Shown in pieces: positions 37,001-51,056 of a stretch of DNA of 64,000 bases. How positions within the stretch are numbered: position 1 is the first letter of the stretch; each line of letters starts with the position of its first letter. The notes under the pieces were generated by a model. It was not told the DNA's origin, searched no databases, and saw only the letters and a program-made list of their open reading frames with translations. Both the position numbers and the translations under genes were made by a program. Origin of the DNA: Branchiibius cervicis (lineage in GTDB: Bacteria > Actinomycetota > Actinomycetes > Actinomycetales > Dermatophilaceae); NCBI RefSeq assembly GCF_042661605.1, contig NZ_JBHSWJ010000002.1:2790001-2854000 (forward strand), written 5' to 3'.

Positions 37001-37464
37001 GAGATGACCGAGGCGACCTCGCCGGTTCGGAAGACGGCATATTCGTGAGCCAGTCCCCGCAACCGCAGATCGTCGATGAACTCGGGCCGGTCCTGGGCGC
37101 GCACGACCATCGCTATGGACGCCGCGACGGACAGGGCGGACAAGACGACCAACCAGAGGTACGCCGCGCGAAGCCGTCGCCGCACGCCGCCGGCGAGTAC
37201 CGCCAGGAAGCCGGCCATGAAGAAGCTGGGCTCAGCGGGAATGTTCAGCAGACCGAGCAGGTCGGCACCGAATTCGGCCAGCACCGAACCGCGCAGCGGG
37301 ATGGTGATCAGTGACCAGACCGCCGCAATCATCAGAAGTCGGCCGACCCAAATGGCTACTTGCTCACGCCAGTTGCTCCGATCGAGCGGCTGGCGGGACT
37401 GGCGGGGTCGTGCACGTGGAGACGGCGGACGCGACGATGCGACCCCGGTGACGGTGCTTGCCAT
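34030..37464 (-). CDS. lysX: Bifunctional lysylphosphatidylglycerol synthase / lysyl-tRNA synthetase
   Basis: A 1144-aa fusion. Residues about 30-280 hold 6-7 membrane segments of the MprF type. The middle (about 290-600) is the lysyl-transferase GNAT-like domain (LEYGEDDSLGYFATRRDKSVLFSHDG, FLSFVPWGSRGVSLDLMRRD). The last ~500 residues are a class II lysyl-tRNA synthetase with OB fold, FHEVETPILQTVHGGANARPF, FELGRNFRNEGVDATHNPEFT and the end GLGLGVDRVIMMIVG. It charges tRNA-Lys and transfers lysine to phosphatidylglycerol, conferring resistance to cationic peptides. ATG 37464 is used since longer readings enter the 5S gene. Confidence 0.93.
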   Translation of the reverse strand: MASTVTGVASSRPPSPRARPRQSRQPLDRSNWREQVAIWVGRLLMIAAVWSLITIPLRGSVLAEFGADLLGLLNIPAEPSFFMAGFLAVLAGGVRRRLRAAYLWLVVLSALSVAASIAMVVRAQDRPEFIDDLRLRGLAHEYAVFRTGEVASVISLVVGVAAFVVLLSCRSQFPARLSKNAVGAAIGVLIGGLFFSFVVTFLLTLQFHGSLHSLTEKLVWSSRSTFGIDSNPSNAAVLNGHSGLPWVYGLAGVLSALALLLALLVFYRSGRQAEAISADEELQVRRLLLEYGEDDSLGYFATRRDKSVLFSHDGLAAVTFRNEGSVSLASADPIGRHDSWADAVDLWIKQCRDTGRYPAVLSSSERGTLTYKAAGLRTFPLGDEAIISVQRFNLNGPAMRPVRQAVRRVERAGYTTQVRRHSELTPDELALIATLAEEWRGEDTERGFSMALNRLGDPADGRCLIITAHDTTGTIRGFLSFVPWGSRGVSLDLMRRDRSAENGLNEYMVSCLVDAAPKHGIRRISLNFAVFREVFSNADQVSAGPVTKVTDAALSYASKFFQLETLYRSNDKYQPDWVPRLLCYDAALTVARAGLAMGTAEGFVPVLGPRFLVGQRLASEQEQRSEPDFALKVRAQEQELLAARAPDPVLNEQQRVRRDKMAISETEGLQPYPVSVPRTHRVADLLLRYVDLPPDRITDDTVSIAGRIRAVRDFGGVVFAVLDDEGARIQVMVTGDGTPEQARCAWRSATDLGDLVSVTGRIATSRTGELSVLLESWQLAAKCLSPIPTLGTTLSDDLRARNRTLELLSDPTAMEVLRKRSLGVRSMRNTLQDQDFHEVETPILQTVHGGANARPFTTHINAYDMDLYLRIAPELFLKRLAVGGMQRVFELGRNFRNEGVDATHNPEFTSLEAYQAYADYNVMRELAREVIINAAVAIHGSPVAARKREDGTVDLIDLSGPWPVKPVYQAVSEAVGVELTTATPREQIAAVCRDKGLEFDDRMTAGQLVAELYDEFVEGQTTFPTFYIDFPVETSPLTRVHRTDPKLSERWDLVAWGAELGTAYSELIDPIDQRRRLTEQSLAAAAGDLEAMEVDEDFLRALELGLPPTGGLGLGVDRVIMMIVGEQIKATLAFPFVKPRTING

Positions 37465-37546
37465 AAGACAACCAGCCTGCCACATAACCCTGCAAATCCG
37501 CTCTGCATACTCCGAGCGGGAACCGAAACGACCTCGAAAATGCTTC

Positions 37547-37571
37547 CAGGGCCACCGGTGGGGTGGCCCTG
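37547..37571 (-). terminator. Terminator of the rRNA operon
   Basis: CAGGGCCACC and GGTGGCCCTG form a perfect 10-bp stem around a 5-base loop, 20 bp beyond the 5S end. On the transcribed strand it is followed by GGAAGCATTTTC, a short U-run. It separates the rRNA operon from lysX. Confidence 0.75.
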
Positions 37572-37590
37572 AAAGGGTTTGCTGAATGGT

Positions 37591-37710
37591 TGTTCGGCGG
37601 TGTCCTACTCTCCCACACCCTGGCGGGTGCAGTACCATCGGCGCTGAAGGGCTTAGCTTCCGGGTTCGGGATGTGTCCGGGCGTTTCCCGCTTCGCTATG
37701 ACCGCCGTAA
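37591..37710 (-). rRNA. rrf: 5S ribosomal RNA
   Basis: The reverse strand runs from TTACGGCGGTCATAGCG to GACACCGCCGAACA. It contains the conserved CCCGAACCCGGAAGCTAAGC block and the AGAGTAGGACACCGCC end, about 120 nt. The two ends pair (GGCGGT/ACCGCC). Ends are estimated to within a few bases. Confidence 0.93.
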
Positions 37711-37766
37711 CGTTGTGAAACAACGTGTTGTTCCACCACTTTTCACTTATTCGTGTTGTTGTGGGG

Positions 37767-37799
37767 TGTTGTTTCAGATTCGCATAGTGGACGCAAGCA
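37767..37799 (-). other. 3' arm of the 23S precursor processing stem
   Basis: This 33-nt stretch is complementary to 41059-41091 on the other side of the 23S gene, with 29 of 33 positions matching (core GCATAGTGGACGC). In the transcript the two arms form a long helix bracketing 23S rRNA, the expected RNase III site. The 5' arm contains the TTTGAGAA-type leader motif that also appears before 16S. Confidence 0.7.
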
Positions 37800-37865
37800 G
37801 TTCGTGTGTTCGTGTTCTTGTGGTGGTTTTGGTGCCACCTGCCACACCGGCTAGGGGTGTGGTGT

Positions 37866-42997
<5,132 letters not shown>

Positions 42998-43298
42998 AAA
43001 AATACAGACAATCCAAAACTGGCAATCAATCAACAAAGAGCACCCAACCAAAAGGTCAGGCAACAATTCATAACACTGACAACCAATCAAAAAACAATTG
43101 GCATCAATCACTCGACACACTATTGAGTTCTCAAGAAACACGCCGACATGACTAACAGAAACCCTTGGAAGGTTCTTGCTCATCAAGCGGATGTTTTCAC
43201 CCTCGGCTCTTGGGCGTCAGACCGGCCGACTGGCCGTTCCTCGCGCACTTGGCTCCGAGAGGACCCTCAGCATATCACGCCGAATCGGTTGTTACCAA
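42998..43298 (-). promoter_or_regulatory. rRNA promoter and antitermination leader
   Basis: A promoter with -35 TTGGTA (43298-43293), 18-bp spacing and -10 TATGCT (43274-43269) drives a leader of about 265 nt. The leader carries GTTTCTTGAGAACTCAATAG around 43118-43141, the actinobacterial antitermination/processing motif, and is AT-rich before 16S. No gene lies in this stretch. Confidence 0.65.
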
Positions 43299-43432
43299 CT
43301 CGGTTCAGCGCGCTGCTCCGGGTTTGCCTGCCGCGTTCAGCGGCTGACATGGAAGACATTAGACGAGGGGTGGCGCACCTGCCAAATCCGCTGGTCAGCA
43401 CCCGATGGGCGCTGCGCGCAGAGGCTTCGCAC

Positions 43433-43640
43433 ATACCCGCCGATGACCCTGCCACAGCGGTCGTCGTGGGCAGCGGCCCCAACCGGCTGACCGCCGAAAT
43501 CCGGCTGGCCCGCGCCGGTCTGGCGGCGACGGACATCGAGGGCACCGAATCGAGGGCCACCCAAACTCCGGTCGCGGCGTGCACGGGATGGCGGGTTTCC
43601 AGGCCGCCGAGGCAGCCCTTCGCGAACTCAGTCGATCAAC
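43433..43640 (+). pseudogene. Remnant of a phytoene-desaturase-type FAD oxidoreductase
   Basis: One frame reads ATAVVVGSGPNRLTAEIRLA then RAGLAATDIEGTES, clearly the FAD-binding start (normally VVVGSGPNGLxAAxxLARAG) of carotenoid-desaturase-like proteins. About 35 bases later, another frame reads GRGVHGMAGFQAAEAALREL, which is the C-terminal FAD-site motif of the same family. The ~450 residues between are gone. No start codon or ribosome-binding site remains. The tail runs into the convergent end of the cystathionine beta-synthase gene. I read it as an internally deleted, decayed gene. Confidence 0.6.
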
Positions 43641-45002
43641 AACGACAGCAGATCGGCCCGGGTGAGCACCCCGGTGGGTTTGCCGTCCTCGACCACCATC
43701 ACCGCGTCGCATTTCTCGAGCAGCTCGCGAGCCGAACTGACCGGCTCGCCCGCTCCGATCAACGGCAGCGGAGGTTCGAGGTGCTTCCTGACCGCATCGG
43801 CCAGGTGCGCGCGCCCGGCGTACAACGCGTCCAGCAGTTCGCGCTCACTCACCGATCCGGCGACCTCGCCCACCACCACCGGCGGCTCGGCGTTGACGAC
43901 GGGCATCTGAGACACGGCGTACTCGCGCAGGATCATGATCGCGTCGCGCACGGTCTCCGCCGGGTGCGTGTGCACCAACGCGGGCAGGGCGCCGGACTTG
44001 CGCGCGAGCGCCTCACCGACGCTCACCTCATCACTTGCGGACAGGAACCCGTAGGACGCCATCCACTCGTCGTCGAAGATCTTGGACAGGTAGCCGCGTC
44101 CGCCGTCGGGCAGGAGTACGACGACGATCGCGTCGGCGGGTAGCGTCGCCGCGTGCTTCAGGGCGGCCACGACGGCCATCCCGCAGGAGCCGCCGACCAG
44201 CAGACCTTCTTCGCGGGCCAACCGACGGGTCATCGCGAACGACTCGGCGTCGCTGACGGCGATGATCTCGTCCGGCACCTTCGGGTCATAGGCGCGCGGC
44301 CACATGTCCTCACCGACGCCTTCGACAAGGTAGGGCCGCCCGGTGCCGCCGGAGTAGACCGAACCCTCGGGGTCGGCCCCGACGATGTGCACCCGGCCGC
44401 CCTCACGATCGGCCGAGACGTCGCGCAGGTAGCGGCCCGTGCCGGTGATCGTCCCGCCGGTACCGATGCCCGCGACGAACGAAGTGATCCGGCCGTCAGT
44501 GTCGGCCCAGATCTCCGGTCCGGTGGAGTGGTAGTGACTGTTGGGGCCCTCCGGGTTGGAGTACTGGTCCGGCTTCCAGCCGCCCGGGGTTTCCTGGACG
44601 AGGCGATCGGACACGCTGTAGTAGCTGTCGGGATCATCCGGCGCGACCGAGGTGGGCGTGACGACGACCTTCGCGCCGTACGCCTTCAGCACGTTGCGCT
44701 TGTCCTCGCTGACCTTGTCCGGGCAGACGAAGATGCACTGGTAACCCTTGCGCTGGGCGACCAACGCCAAGCCGACACCGGTGTTACCCGACGTGGGCTC
44801 GATGATCGTCCCGCCGGGTTGCAACGCACCGCTGCGCTCGGCGGCCTCGACCATCCGCAGGGCGATCCGGTCCTTGACCGAGCCGCCAGGATTGACGTAC
44901 TCGACCTTCGCCAGGACCGTGCAGGCGATGCCGTCGGTGACGTGATTGAGCTTGACCAGGGGTGTCGCCGACCAGGTCGGCGATGTGTTCGGCGTACCTC
45001 AC
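43628..45002 (-). CDS. cbs: Cystathionine beta-synthase (one frameshift)
   Basis: About 458 aa once repaired. The PLP domain begins MRYAEHIADLVGDTP|LVKLN; the break is at GGGG 44959-44962 and needs two added bases (or removal of one). VEYVNPGGSVKDRIALRM carries the PLP Lys, then IIEPTSGNTGVGLALVA and AGIGTGGTITGTGRYL. The C-terminal ~120 residues are two CBS domains (LVHTHPAETVRDAIMI, VMVVEDGKPTGVLTRADLL) that may sense adenosyl ligands. It condenses serine and homocysteine to cystathionine. GTG 45002 has GCAAGG upstream. The break is probably an assembly error. Confidence 0.88.
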
Positions 45003-45093
45003 CCTTGCAGTCTCGCATCCGCACACCGCGGAACCGCACTGTCGGGTCGCTGCGTTAGGTTCCAGGGAGACGCGTACGAGGCGGAGGTGACCC

Positions 45094-46194
45094 ATGGGAC
45101 GCGCACGACGAGCACAGAAGATCGCCGCGGCGGCTGCGTACGGCGGTGGTCTGGGCGCCGCCGGACTCGCGACCGCGTGGGGCGTGCTGGTCGGGGAGGC
45201 CAAGTGGGCGCGCCGCATCGTGGGTACGCCGTGGGGTGAGGGGTTGGAGGATTCCGGCCGGTACGGCGCGGGGCCGGGTGAGCCGCTGCAGATGGTGGTC
45301 ATCGGCGACTCCTCCGCTCGTGGTCTCGGCGTCGATGCTCCGCACGAGACGGTGGGCGCCATCGTGGCCACTGCCGTAGCCGCCTTCGCCGGCCGACCGG
45401 TTGAACTGCACAACTTCTCCGTGGTGGGCGCGGTCTCGGCGGACCTGGCCGAACAGATGAAGCTGGTCCGGGAAGGCCCTGCGCCGCAGCTGGCCGTGAT
45501 CATGGTGGGCGCGAACGACATCACCAAACGCACACCGCGGGCGGCGGCGGTCCGATCGCTGATCGAGGTGGTCGACGACTTGCGCGAGATCGGCGCCGAG
45601 GTGGTGGTCGGCACCTGCCCGGATCTGGGTGTGGTCCGGCCGGTCGCCCAGCCGTTGCGGTTGGTGGCCCAGCGGCTGTCCCGTGACCTCGCTGCCGCGC
45701 AGACGGTGGCCGTGGTCGAGCACGGTGGCCGGACGGTCTCCCTGGGCGACCTGTTGGGGCCGGAGTTCAAAGCAACGCCCAAAATCATGTTCTCCGCCGA
45801 TCAGTTCCACCCTTCACCCGCCGGATACGCCCGTGTCGCGGCGGCATTGCTGCCCAGCGTCCTGGACGCCCTCGGCGAACACACCAACGTCCGGCCGGTG
45901 CTGAGCCGGTTGGGGACCGGCGTCCAGCCGGCAGTGAGTCCGGTCAGCGTGGCGGCCAAGCGCGCCGTCAGTCACCCCGGCACCGAAGTGAGTCCGGCCG
46001 AGGTCGATGGGTCCGGACGCGGTTCGAGGGGCCGGTGGGCGACATTGCTGCGGCGCTCGTCAGCACCCAGGCCGGCCGAGACAGCGCCGCGAGCCGAGTC
46101 CGAAGAGACCGACGCGCCCGATGATCCCGCCGACGGCACCGCCCGAGGTTCCTCGGACGGGACCGAACCGCTACCTGCCGGTAACCAGCCGTAG
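45094..46194 (+). CDS. SGNH/GDSL hydrolase with disordered C-terminal tail
   Basis: A 366-aa protein. A hydrophobic stretch at about residues 10-32 may be a signal anchor. The catalytic blocks are MVVIGDSSARGLG (Ser), NFSVVGAVS (Gly), VGANDITKRT (Asn) and DQFHPSPAGYARVA (Asp/His). The last ~90 residues are Ser/Pro/Glu/Asp rich and look disordered. Actinobacteria often keep a gene of this kind beside cbs and the thiolase, as I recall. Likely an ester hydrolase or acetyl-esterase; substrate unknown. Confidence 0.85.
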   Translation: MGRARRAQKIAAAAAYGGGLGAAGLATAWGVLVGEAKWARRIVGTPWGEGLEDSGRYGAGPGEPLQMVVIGDSSARGLGVDAPHETVGAIVATAVAAFAGRPVELHNFSVVGAVSADLAEQMKLVREGPAPQLAVIMVGANDITKRTPRAAAVRSLIEVVDDLREIGAEVVVGTCPDLGVVRPVAQPLRLVAQRLSRDLAAAQTVAVVEHGGRTVSLGDLLGPEFKATPKIMFSADQFHPSPAGYARVAAALLPSVLDALGEHTNVRPVLSRLGTGVQPAVSPVSVAAKRAVSHPGTEVSPAEVDGSGRGSRGRWATLLRRSSAPRPAETAPRAESEETDAPDDPADGTARGSSDGTEPLPAGNQP

Positions 46195-46225
46195 ACTGGA
46201 CCACACCTGCAACGACGGAGGATCC

Positions 46226-47449
46226 ATGACCGAAGCAGTAATCGTCGCCGCCGCCCGGACCCCGATCGGCCGCGCTTTCAAAGGATCGATGACCACGATC
46301 CGCCCCGACGATCTGGCCACCCAGATCGTCCGCGCCGCCCTGGGCCAGGTGCCGCAGCTCGACGCCACGACCATCGACGACCTGTACCTCGGCTGCGCCG
46401 AGCCGTGGGCCGAGCAGGGCTCCAACATGGCCCGCGTCGTCTCAGTGCTGGCCGGTCTGGACTCGGTGCCGGGTGCGACCGTGAACCGGTTCTGCGCTTC
46501 CTCGGTGCAGACCACCCGGATGGCCGCGCACGCGATCAAGGCCGGTGAGGGCGATGTCTTCATCTCCGCCGGCGTCGAGTGCGTCTCCCGCTACGCCAAC
46601 TTCTCCGGCGCCGGCGGTACCGCCGCCGACTGGCGCAACCCGCTGTTCGCCGAGGCCATCGCGCGCACCGACGAGACGGCGAAGACCAACGCCACCTGGA
46701 CCGACCCGCGCCTGGACGGTCTGCTGCCCGACGTCTACATCGCGATGGGCCAGACGGCTGAGAACGTGGCCACCTCCCGCGGTGTGTCCCGTGAGCGACA
46801 GGACGAGTGGGGTGTCCGCAGCCAGAACAAGGCCGAGGAAGCCATCAAGTCCGGCTTCTTCGAGCGCGAGATCACCCCGGTCACACTGCCCGACGGCACG
46901 GTCGTCAGCACGGACGACGGCCCGCGTGCCGGCGTCACGCTGGAGAAGGTGTCCACCCTGAACCCGGTCTTCCGTGAGAACGGCACCGTGACCGCGGGCA
47001 ACTGCTGCCCGCTGAACGACGGGGCCGCTGCCCTGGTCGTCATGAGCGACACCAGGGCCAAAGAGCTGGGCATCACTCCGCTGGCCCGCGTGGTCTCCAC
47101 CGGTGTCACCGGCCTGTCGCCGGAGATCATGGGCCTGGGCCCGGTCGGCGCGGTCAACCAGGCGCTCGAGCGGGCCGGGATGACGATCGGCGACATGGAC
47201 CTCTACGAGATCAACGAAGCCTTCGCGGCGCAGGTGCTGCCCTCGGCCGACGACCTCAAGATGGACTACGACAAACTCAACATCCACGGCGGTGCGATCG
47301 CGCTGGGTCACCCGTTCGGTTCGACCGGCGCCCGCATCACCACCACCCTGCTCAATGGTCTGCGGACCGTCGACGGCACCTTCGGCCTGGAAACGATGTG
47401 TGTGGGCGGTGGCCAGGGCATGGCCATCATCTACGAACGCCTGAGCTGA
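46226..47449 (+). CDS. Acetyl-CoA acyltransferase (thiolase)
   Basis: A 407-aa thiolase. Nucleophile Cys90 is in NRFCASSVQTTRMAA, the His is in GGAIALGHPFGSTGAR, and the second Cys is in MCVGGGQGMAIIYE. GAGG precedes ATG 46226. The sequence fits the degradative fadA-like group (3-ketoacyl-CoA thiolase) rather than the biosynthetic one, but this is not certain. It lies 31 bp after the SGNH gene and ends before a strong terminator. Confidence 0.93.
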   Translation: MTEAVIVAAARTPIGRAFKGSMTTIRPDDLATQIVRAALGQVPQLDATTIDDLYLGCAEPWAEQGSNMARVVSVLAGLDSVPGATVNRFCASSVQTTRMAAHAIKAGEGDVFISAGVECVSRYANFSGAGGTAADWRNPLFAEAIARTDETAKTNATWTDPRLDGLLPDVYIAMGQTAENVATSRGVSRERQDEWGVRSQNKAEEAIKSGFFEREITPVTLPDGTVVSTDDGPRAGVTLEKVSTLNPVFRENGTVTAGNCCPLNDGAAALVVMSDTRAKELGITPLARVVSTGVTGLSPEIMGLGPVGAVNQALERAGMTIGDMDLYEINEAFAAQVLPSADDLKMDYDKLNIHGGAIALGHPFGSTGARITTTLLNGLRTVDGTFGLETMCVGGGQGMAIIYERLS

Positions 47450-47462
47450 GATAACGCGTGAA

Positions 47463-47491
47463 GGGCCCGGTCGCAATCAGCGACCGGGCCC
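47463..47491 (+). terminator. Terminator after the thiolase gene
   Basis: GGGCCCGGTCGC-AATCA-GCGACCGGGCCC is a perfect 12-bp stem with a 5-base loop, 13 bp beyond the thiolase stop, followed by CTCATCTTG. The ~100 bp after it hold no gene that I can see. Confidence 0.85.
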
Positions 47492-47595
47492 CTCATCTTG
47501 TCCGGGGTTCATAGCAGCGACTCTTGGATCGCGATTCACCTCAGACGCGTCGATCTGGGTAAATCCCGCTCCAAAAATCGGTGGGATGTGCGTGC

Positions 47596-47880
47596 TCAGG
47601 CAATCATGCGCCGCAGGGCGGTCAGCCGGTCCGCGACCGAGGTGCGGTCCAGACCGGCCTGCAGGGCGTCGTACGTGATGACCCGTAGTTGGTCGACCAC
47701 GAGCGCCGGGCCCAGATCGGGTACGCCGAGCCGCTGGCGCCCGCAGGCCCTCGCCGTCTCGTCGGCGAGGGCCTGCGTCACGTGATGCACGGCGGGAGCC
47801 AGGCCGGCCGCCCGGTCCTGCGGCAACTCGTGCCAGCGGCGGACGATCCGGGCCAATTCGGCCGAGACCGCGTCCGGCAC
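47596..47880 (-). CDS. Conserved-looking hypothetical protein downstream of the Bax-inhibitor gene
   Basis: A 94-aa protein starting GTG 47880, five bases after the Bax-inhibitor stop, reading MPDAVSAELARIVRRWHELP and ending in VADRLTALRRMIA. It appears all-helical, with no membrane segment. The same strand, minimal spacing and codon use argue it is real and co-transcribed. Family not recognised; no function can be offered. Confidence 0.6.
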   Translation of the reverse strand: MPDAVSAELARIVRRWHELPQDRAAGLAPAVHHVTQALADETARACGRQRLGVPDLGPALVVDQLRVITYDALQAGLDRTSVADRLTALRRMIA

Positions 47881-47885
47881 GTCGA

Positions 47886-48773
47886 TCAGTTGTCGCGCAT
47901 CCGGGCGAACAGGCGCAGCAGCTCGACGTACAGCCAGACCACGGTGACCATCAGTCCGAAGGCCATCAGCCAGGAGTACTTCTCCGGCAGACCGGCCTGC
48001 ACACCGCGCTGGATGGTGTCGAAGTCGACGGCCAATGAGTAGGCGGCCAGACCGACCGCGAAAACGCTGATCAGGATGCCCCAACCGCTGTTGTTGCCGA
48101 CTCCCCAACCGGACAGCACTCCGGTCCAGACCAGGATCGCGTTGACGACGGCGAAGAGGACGTAACCGAGCAACGCCATCATGAAGATCTTGCGGGAGCG
48201 CTCGGTGACCTTGATGACACCGGTGAAGAACAGCGCGTACATGCCGACGAAGACGCAGAGGGTGGCGATGACCGCCTGGATGACCACGCCGGGGAATGCG
48301 TGCTCGAACGTGCGGCTGATGGCCCCGAGGAAGACGCCCTCGACCGCGGCGTAGGCGACGATCAGCGGCGGGGACACCACCTTCTTGAAGGAGATGACGA
48401 ACACCAGGATCAGACCCAGCACCGCTCCGCCGATCCAGAACGGGACGGTCAGCGAGGGGTTGCGGTCGCACAGGAACCACGCCGCGGCGCCGAAAGCGAC
48501 CAGGACCGCGAAGAGGCCCAGACTCTTCATGACCACGTCGTTCATCGTCATCCGCCGGGTCTGCGCGGCGGTCGCCGACGGGGAGTTGTACAGGTCCTCG
48601 AGGTTCTGCTGGTAGGCCGCGGCACCCGCGGCCGGGGCCTGCGACCACTGGCCCCCGGGCATCCCCGGTTGCTGGGGCTGGGCGTACTGGCCGTACTGCG
48701 GTTGACCGATGGAGGCGTATTCGCCCTTGCTCAGGTCTTTGTCGAACCGGTCGAACACCGGATTGCTCGCCAT
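47886..48773 (-). CDS. Bax inhibitor-1 / YccA-family membrane protein
   Basis: A 295-aa protein. The N-terminal ~75 residues are a soluble Gln/Pro/Gly-rich extension (QPQYGQYAQPQQPGMPGG), then MTMNDVVMKSLGLFAVLVAF opens a bundle of seven membrane segments. The loop TFEHAFPGVVIQAV and the end segment AVDFDTIQRGVQAGLPEKYSW with its acidic residues are the family signature. The family is thought to be pH-sensitive calcium leak channels. The Bax-1 fold is secure; the physiological role here is not known. Confidence 0.9.
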   Translation of the reverse strand: MASNPVFDRFDKDLSKGEYASIGQPQYGQYAQPQQPGMPGGQWSQAPAAGAAAYQQNLEDLYNSPSATAAQTRRMTMNDVVMKSLGLFAVLVAFGAAAWFLCDRNPSLTVPFWIGGAVLGLILVFVISFKKVVSPPLIVAYAAVEGVFLGAISRTFEHAFPGVVIQAVIATLCVFVGMYALFFTGVIKVTERSRKIFMMALLGYVLFAVVNAILVWTGVLSGWGVGNNSGWGILISVFAVGLAAYSLAVDFDTIQRGVQAGLPEKYSWLMAFGLMVTVVWLYVELLRLFARMRDN

Positions 48774-48856
48774 GACGGGATCCCTTCTCGTTGGCTCACA
48801 CCATTATCTGTGTGGTGCAACGTTTCGGGCGGCCGATCTGTGCCATCCGACCGGTC

Positions 48857-49410
48857 TCACGCCGATAACGATCGCAGCACCGTGTCCGTGTCGGTGATCT
48901 CGATCAGCGGGGCGTAGAGTGCCATCGCGTCCAGCGCCCGCTGGTGGTCGGCCGGGCTCGCACCGGCACAGGCGTCGGCCGCGACCCGGACCTGGACACC
49001 CGCATCAGCAGCGGCCAGCGCCGTGGACAACACGCAGCAGTCGGTGCTGACGCCCGCCAGCACGATCGCATCCGGGCGGCCCATGGCCAGGTACGACGCC
49101 GCGTCCCACTTACCGAAGGTCGTGCGCTCGATGAGGACGGCGCCGCCCGGCTCGAAGCCGGGCATGAGTTCGTAGTCGGCCTGATCCGGATCGAGAGCGA
49201 ACGGCCACACCTCGAAATACGGCACCCACGCCCCGGTTACCGGGTCGGGCGGCAGGTAGCGGGTGATCGCCGTACGGTCATCGGGGTACGCCGATCGCAG
49301 CCTGAGCGCGTGCGGCTCGGCCTGCGGATACTGACCGGAGGCCCACGGGCTGGGGGTCTGGCGAACACCGCTTGCATGTCGATGAGCATCAACACCTCGC
49401 GGCGGCTCAC
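48857..49410 (-). CDS. Isochorismatase-family hydrolase (one frameshift)
   Basis: About 184 aa once repaired. The N-terminal VLMLIDMQAVFARPP holds the catalytic Asp. A break at GGGGG 49352-49356 interrupts it; one added G gives SPWASGQYPQAEPHALRLR and leads to WVPYFEVWPFALDP. ERTTFGKWDAASYL gives the Lys, and VLAGVSTDCCVLSTALAA the nucleophile Cys. The family includes nicotinamidases and carbamoyl-amide hydrolases. The GTG 49410 start overlaps the permease stop (GTGA), so it likely acts on what the permease imports. Confidence 0.8.
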
Positions 49411-50893
49411 GGCGTGGGCTCCTCGATGTCCAGGTTGGCCTCGGACTCGGGCAACGGGATGTCCTCCTGACGCTGGACGTTGCGCCGGCCCAGGAGCAGG
49501 TAGCCCAGGAAACCGATCAGCAGAGCCGCGACGACACCCAGGTTGGCGCCGGCCCAGTCGCCCTCCTTGCCGCCGATCGGGCCCAGGAGGTAGCCCTGCA
49601 CCCCAGCCACCCGGCGTAGGTGTTGGTGACCAGGCCCCAACCGACGGCGGTGCCGACGACGACCAGGCCAACAGAGATCCAGTTGACGTTGCCGTAGCGG
49701 CCGTTCGGGTCGAACAGCTCACGTGAGGCATAGCCCTTGTGTCGCAGCAGCAGGTCGGCGAGGAAGACACCGCACCAGGCCGAGATCGGGACGCCGAGCG
49801 TGATCAGGAAGCCCTGGAAGGGGAAGAAGAAGTTGTCGGCGATGAAGACGAAGTAGATGGTGCCCAGGATCATGATCGTGCCGTCGATGCCGGCGGCCAC
49901 CGGGCGCGGCACCTTCACCCCGACGCTCATCAGCGCCAGCCCGGAGGAGTAGATGTCCAGCACCGCGCCGCCGATCAGGCCGAGGATCGCCACGACCAGG
50001 AAGATCAGCAGGAACCAGTTCGGCAGCACCGAGGCCAGCGCGCCGATCGGGTCGTTGTTGATGGCCTGGCCGAGATCCTGGGAGGAGCCGACCAGGAGCA
50101 GCCCGATGATCAGCAGGATGACCGGACCGAGTGCGCCGCCGAGCGTGGTCCAGCCGACGACGCCCTTGTTGGACGCGCTGCTGGGTAGGTACCGCGAGTA
50201 ATCACCGGCGGCGTTGACCCAGCCCAAACCGAATCCGGTGGCCATGAAGATGGCCCCACCGATCACCTGCGGCGCTCCCCCGGCCGGGATGGCGCTGACG
50301 GTGGACCAGTGGATCTGGTCGACGACCAGGATGACGTAGACGATCGTGAGTACGCCCGTGATGATGGTGATCCACTGCTGCAGCTTCATCACGAAGTCGA
50401 AGCCGATGACCCCGCCGCCCACGATCAGCGCCGCCACGACGATCATCGCGATGATCTTGGTCGCGTTGCCGTCGCTCCAGCCGAGCTCCTTGAACACCGT
50501 GCTGGTGGCCAGCACCGCCAGGGAGCAGAGCACGGTTTCCCAGCCGACCGTCAGCAGCCAGGAGATCAGTGACGGGAGCCGGTTGCCGTTGACCCCGAAT
50601 GCTGCTCGCGACAACGTCATGGTCGGCGCATGCCCGCGTTTGCCGGACAACGCGACCAGCCCGCACAGGAAGAACGACACGAGGATGCCCAGTACGCCGA
50701 CGATCACCGCCTGCCAGAAGGAGACCTTGAAGTTCAGCAGGTAGGCACCGTAGGCGATGCCCAGGACCGAGATGTTCGCTGCGAACCACGGCCAGAAGAG
50801 CTCTCGCGGCTGCCCTTTGTGCTCGGCGTCCGGGACGGTGTTGATGCCGTTCTGCTCAACGCTGAGGGCGGACTCGGTGGCGGGCTGGGTCAT
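49407..50893 (-). CDS. NCS1-family permease for nucleobase-like compounds (one frameshift)
   Basis: About 495 aa once repaired, with 12 membrane segments. PRELFWPWFAANISVLGIAYGA and SFFLCGLVALSGKRGHAPTMTLSRAAFGVNG are typical of CodB-like NCS1 carriers, as are GFGLGWVNAAGDYSRYLP and WCGVFLADLLLRHKGY. A break at CCCC 49601-49604 interrupts TYAGWLG|VQGYLLGPIGG; one added C restores the last helix and tail. ATG 50893 has an AAAGAAAGGG site. It imports a purine, pyrimidine, allantoin or hydantoin type compound with cations; which one is not readable. Confidence 0.87.
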
Positions 50894-51056
50894 GGGGCTG
50901 CCCTTTCTTTGGATCGCTGAGCTGAACGCTAGCGGTCTCCGGCGGCCGGCGGGGTCAGGTCGGACGAGCCGCGCCGACACTCACATAACCGTCGATTTTC
51001 GACCCGTTCTGCACATAGCCCTGCTCTGGTTCTAGAAGCCCACGGCCGAACTTAGC

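Noticed and set aside
37465..37638. N-terminal extension of LysX by 58 residues
   Set aside because: The extension would run through the rRNA terminator into the 5S gene; ATG 37464 is the sensible start.
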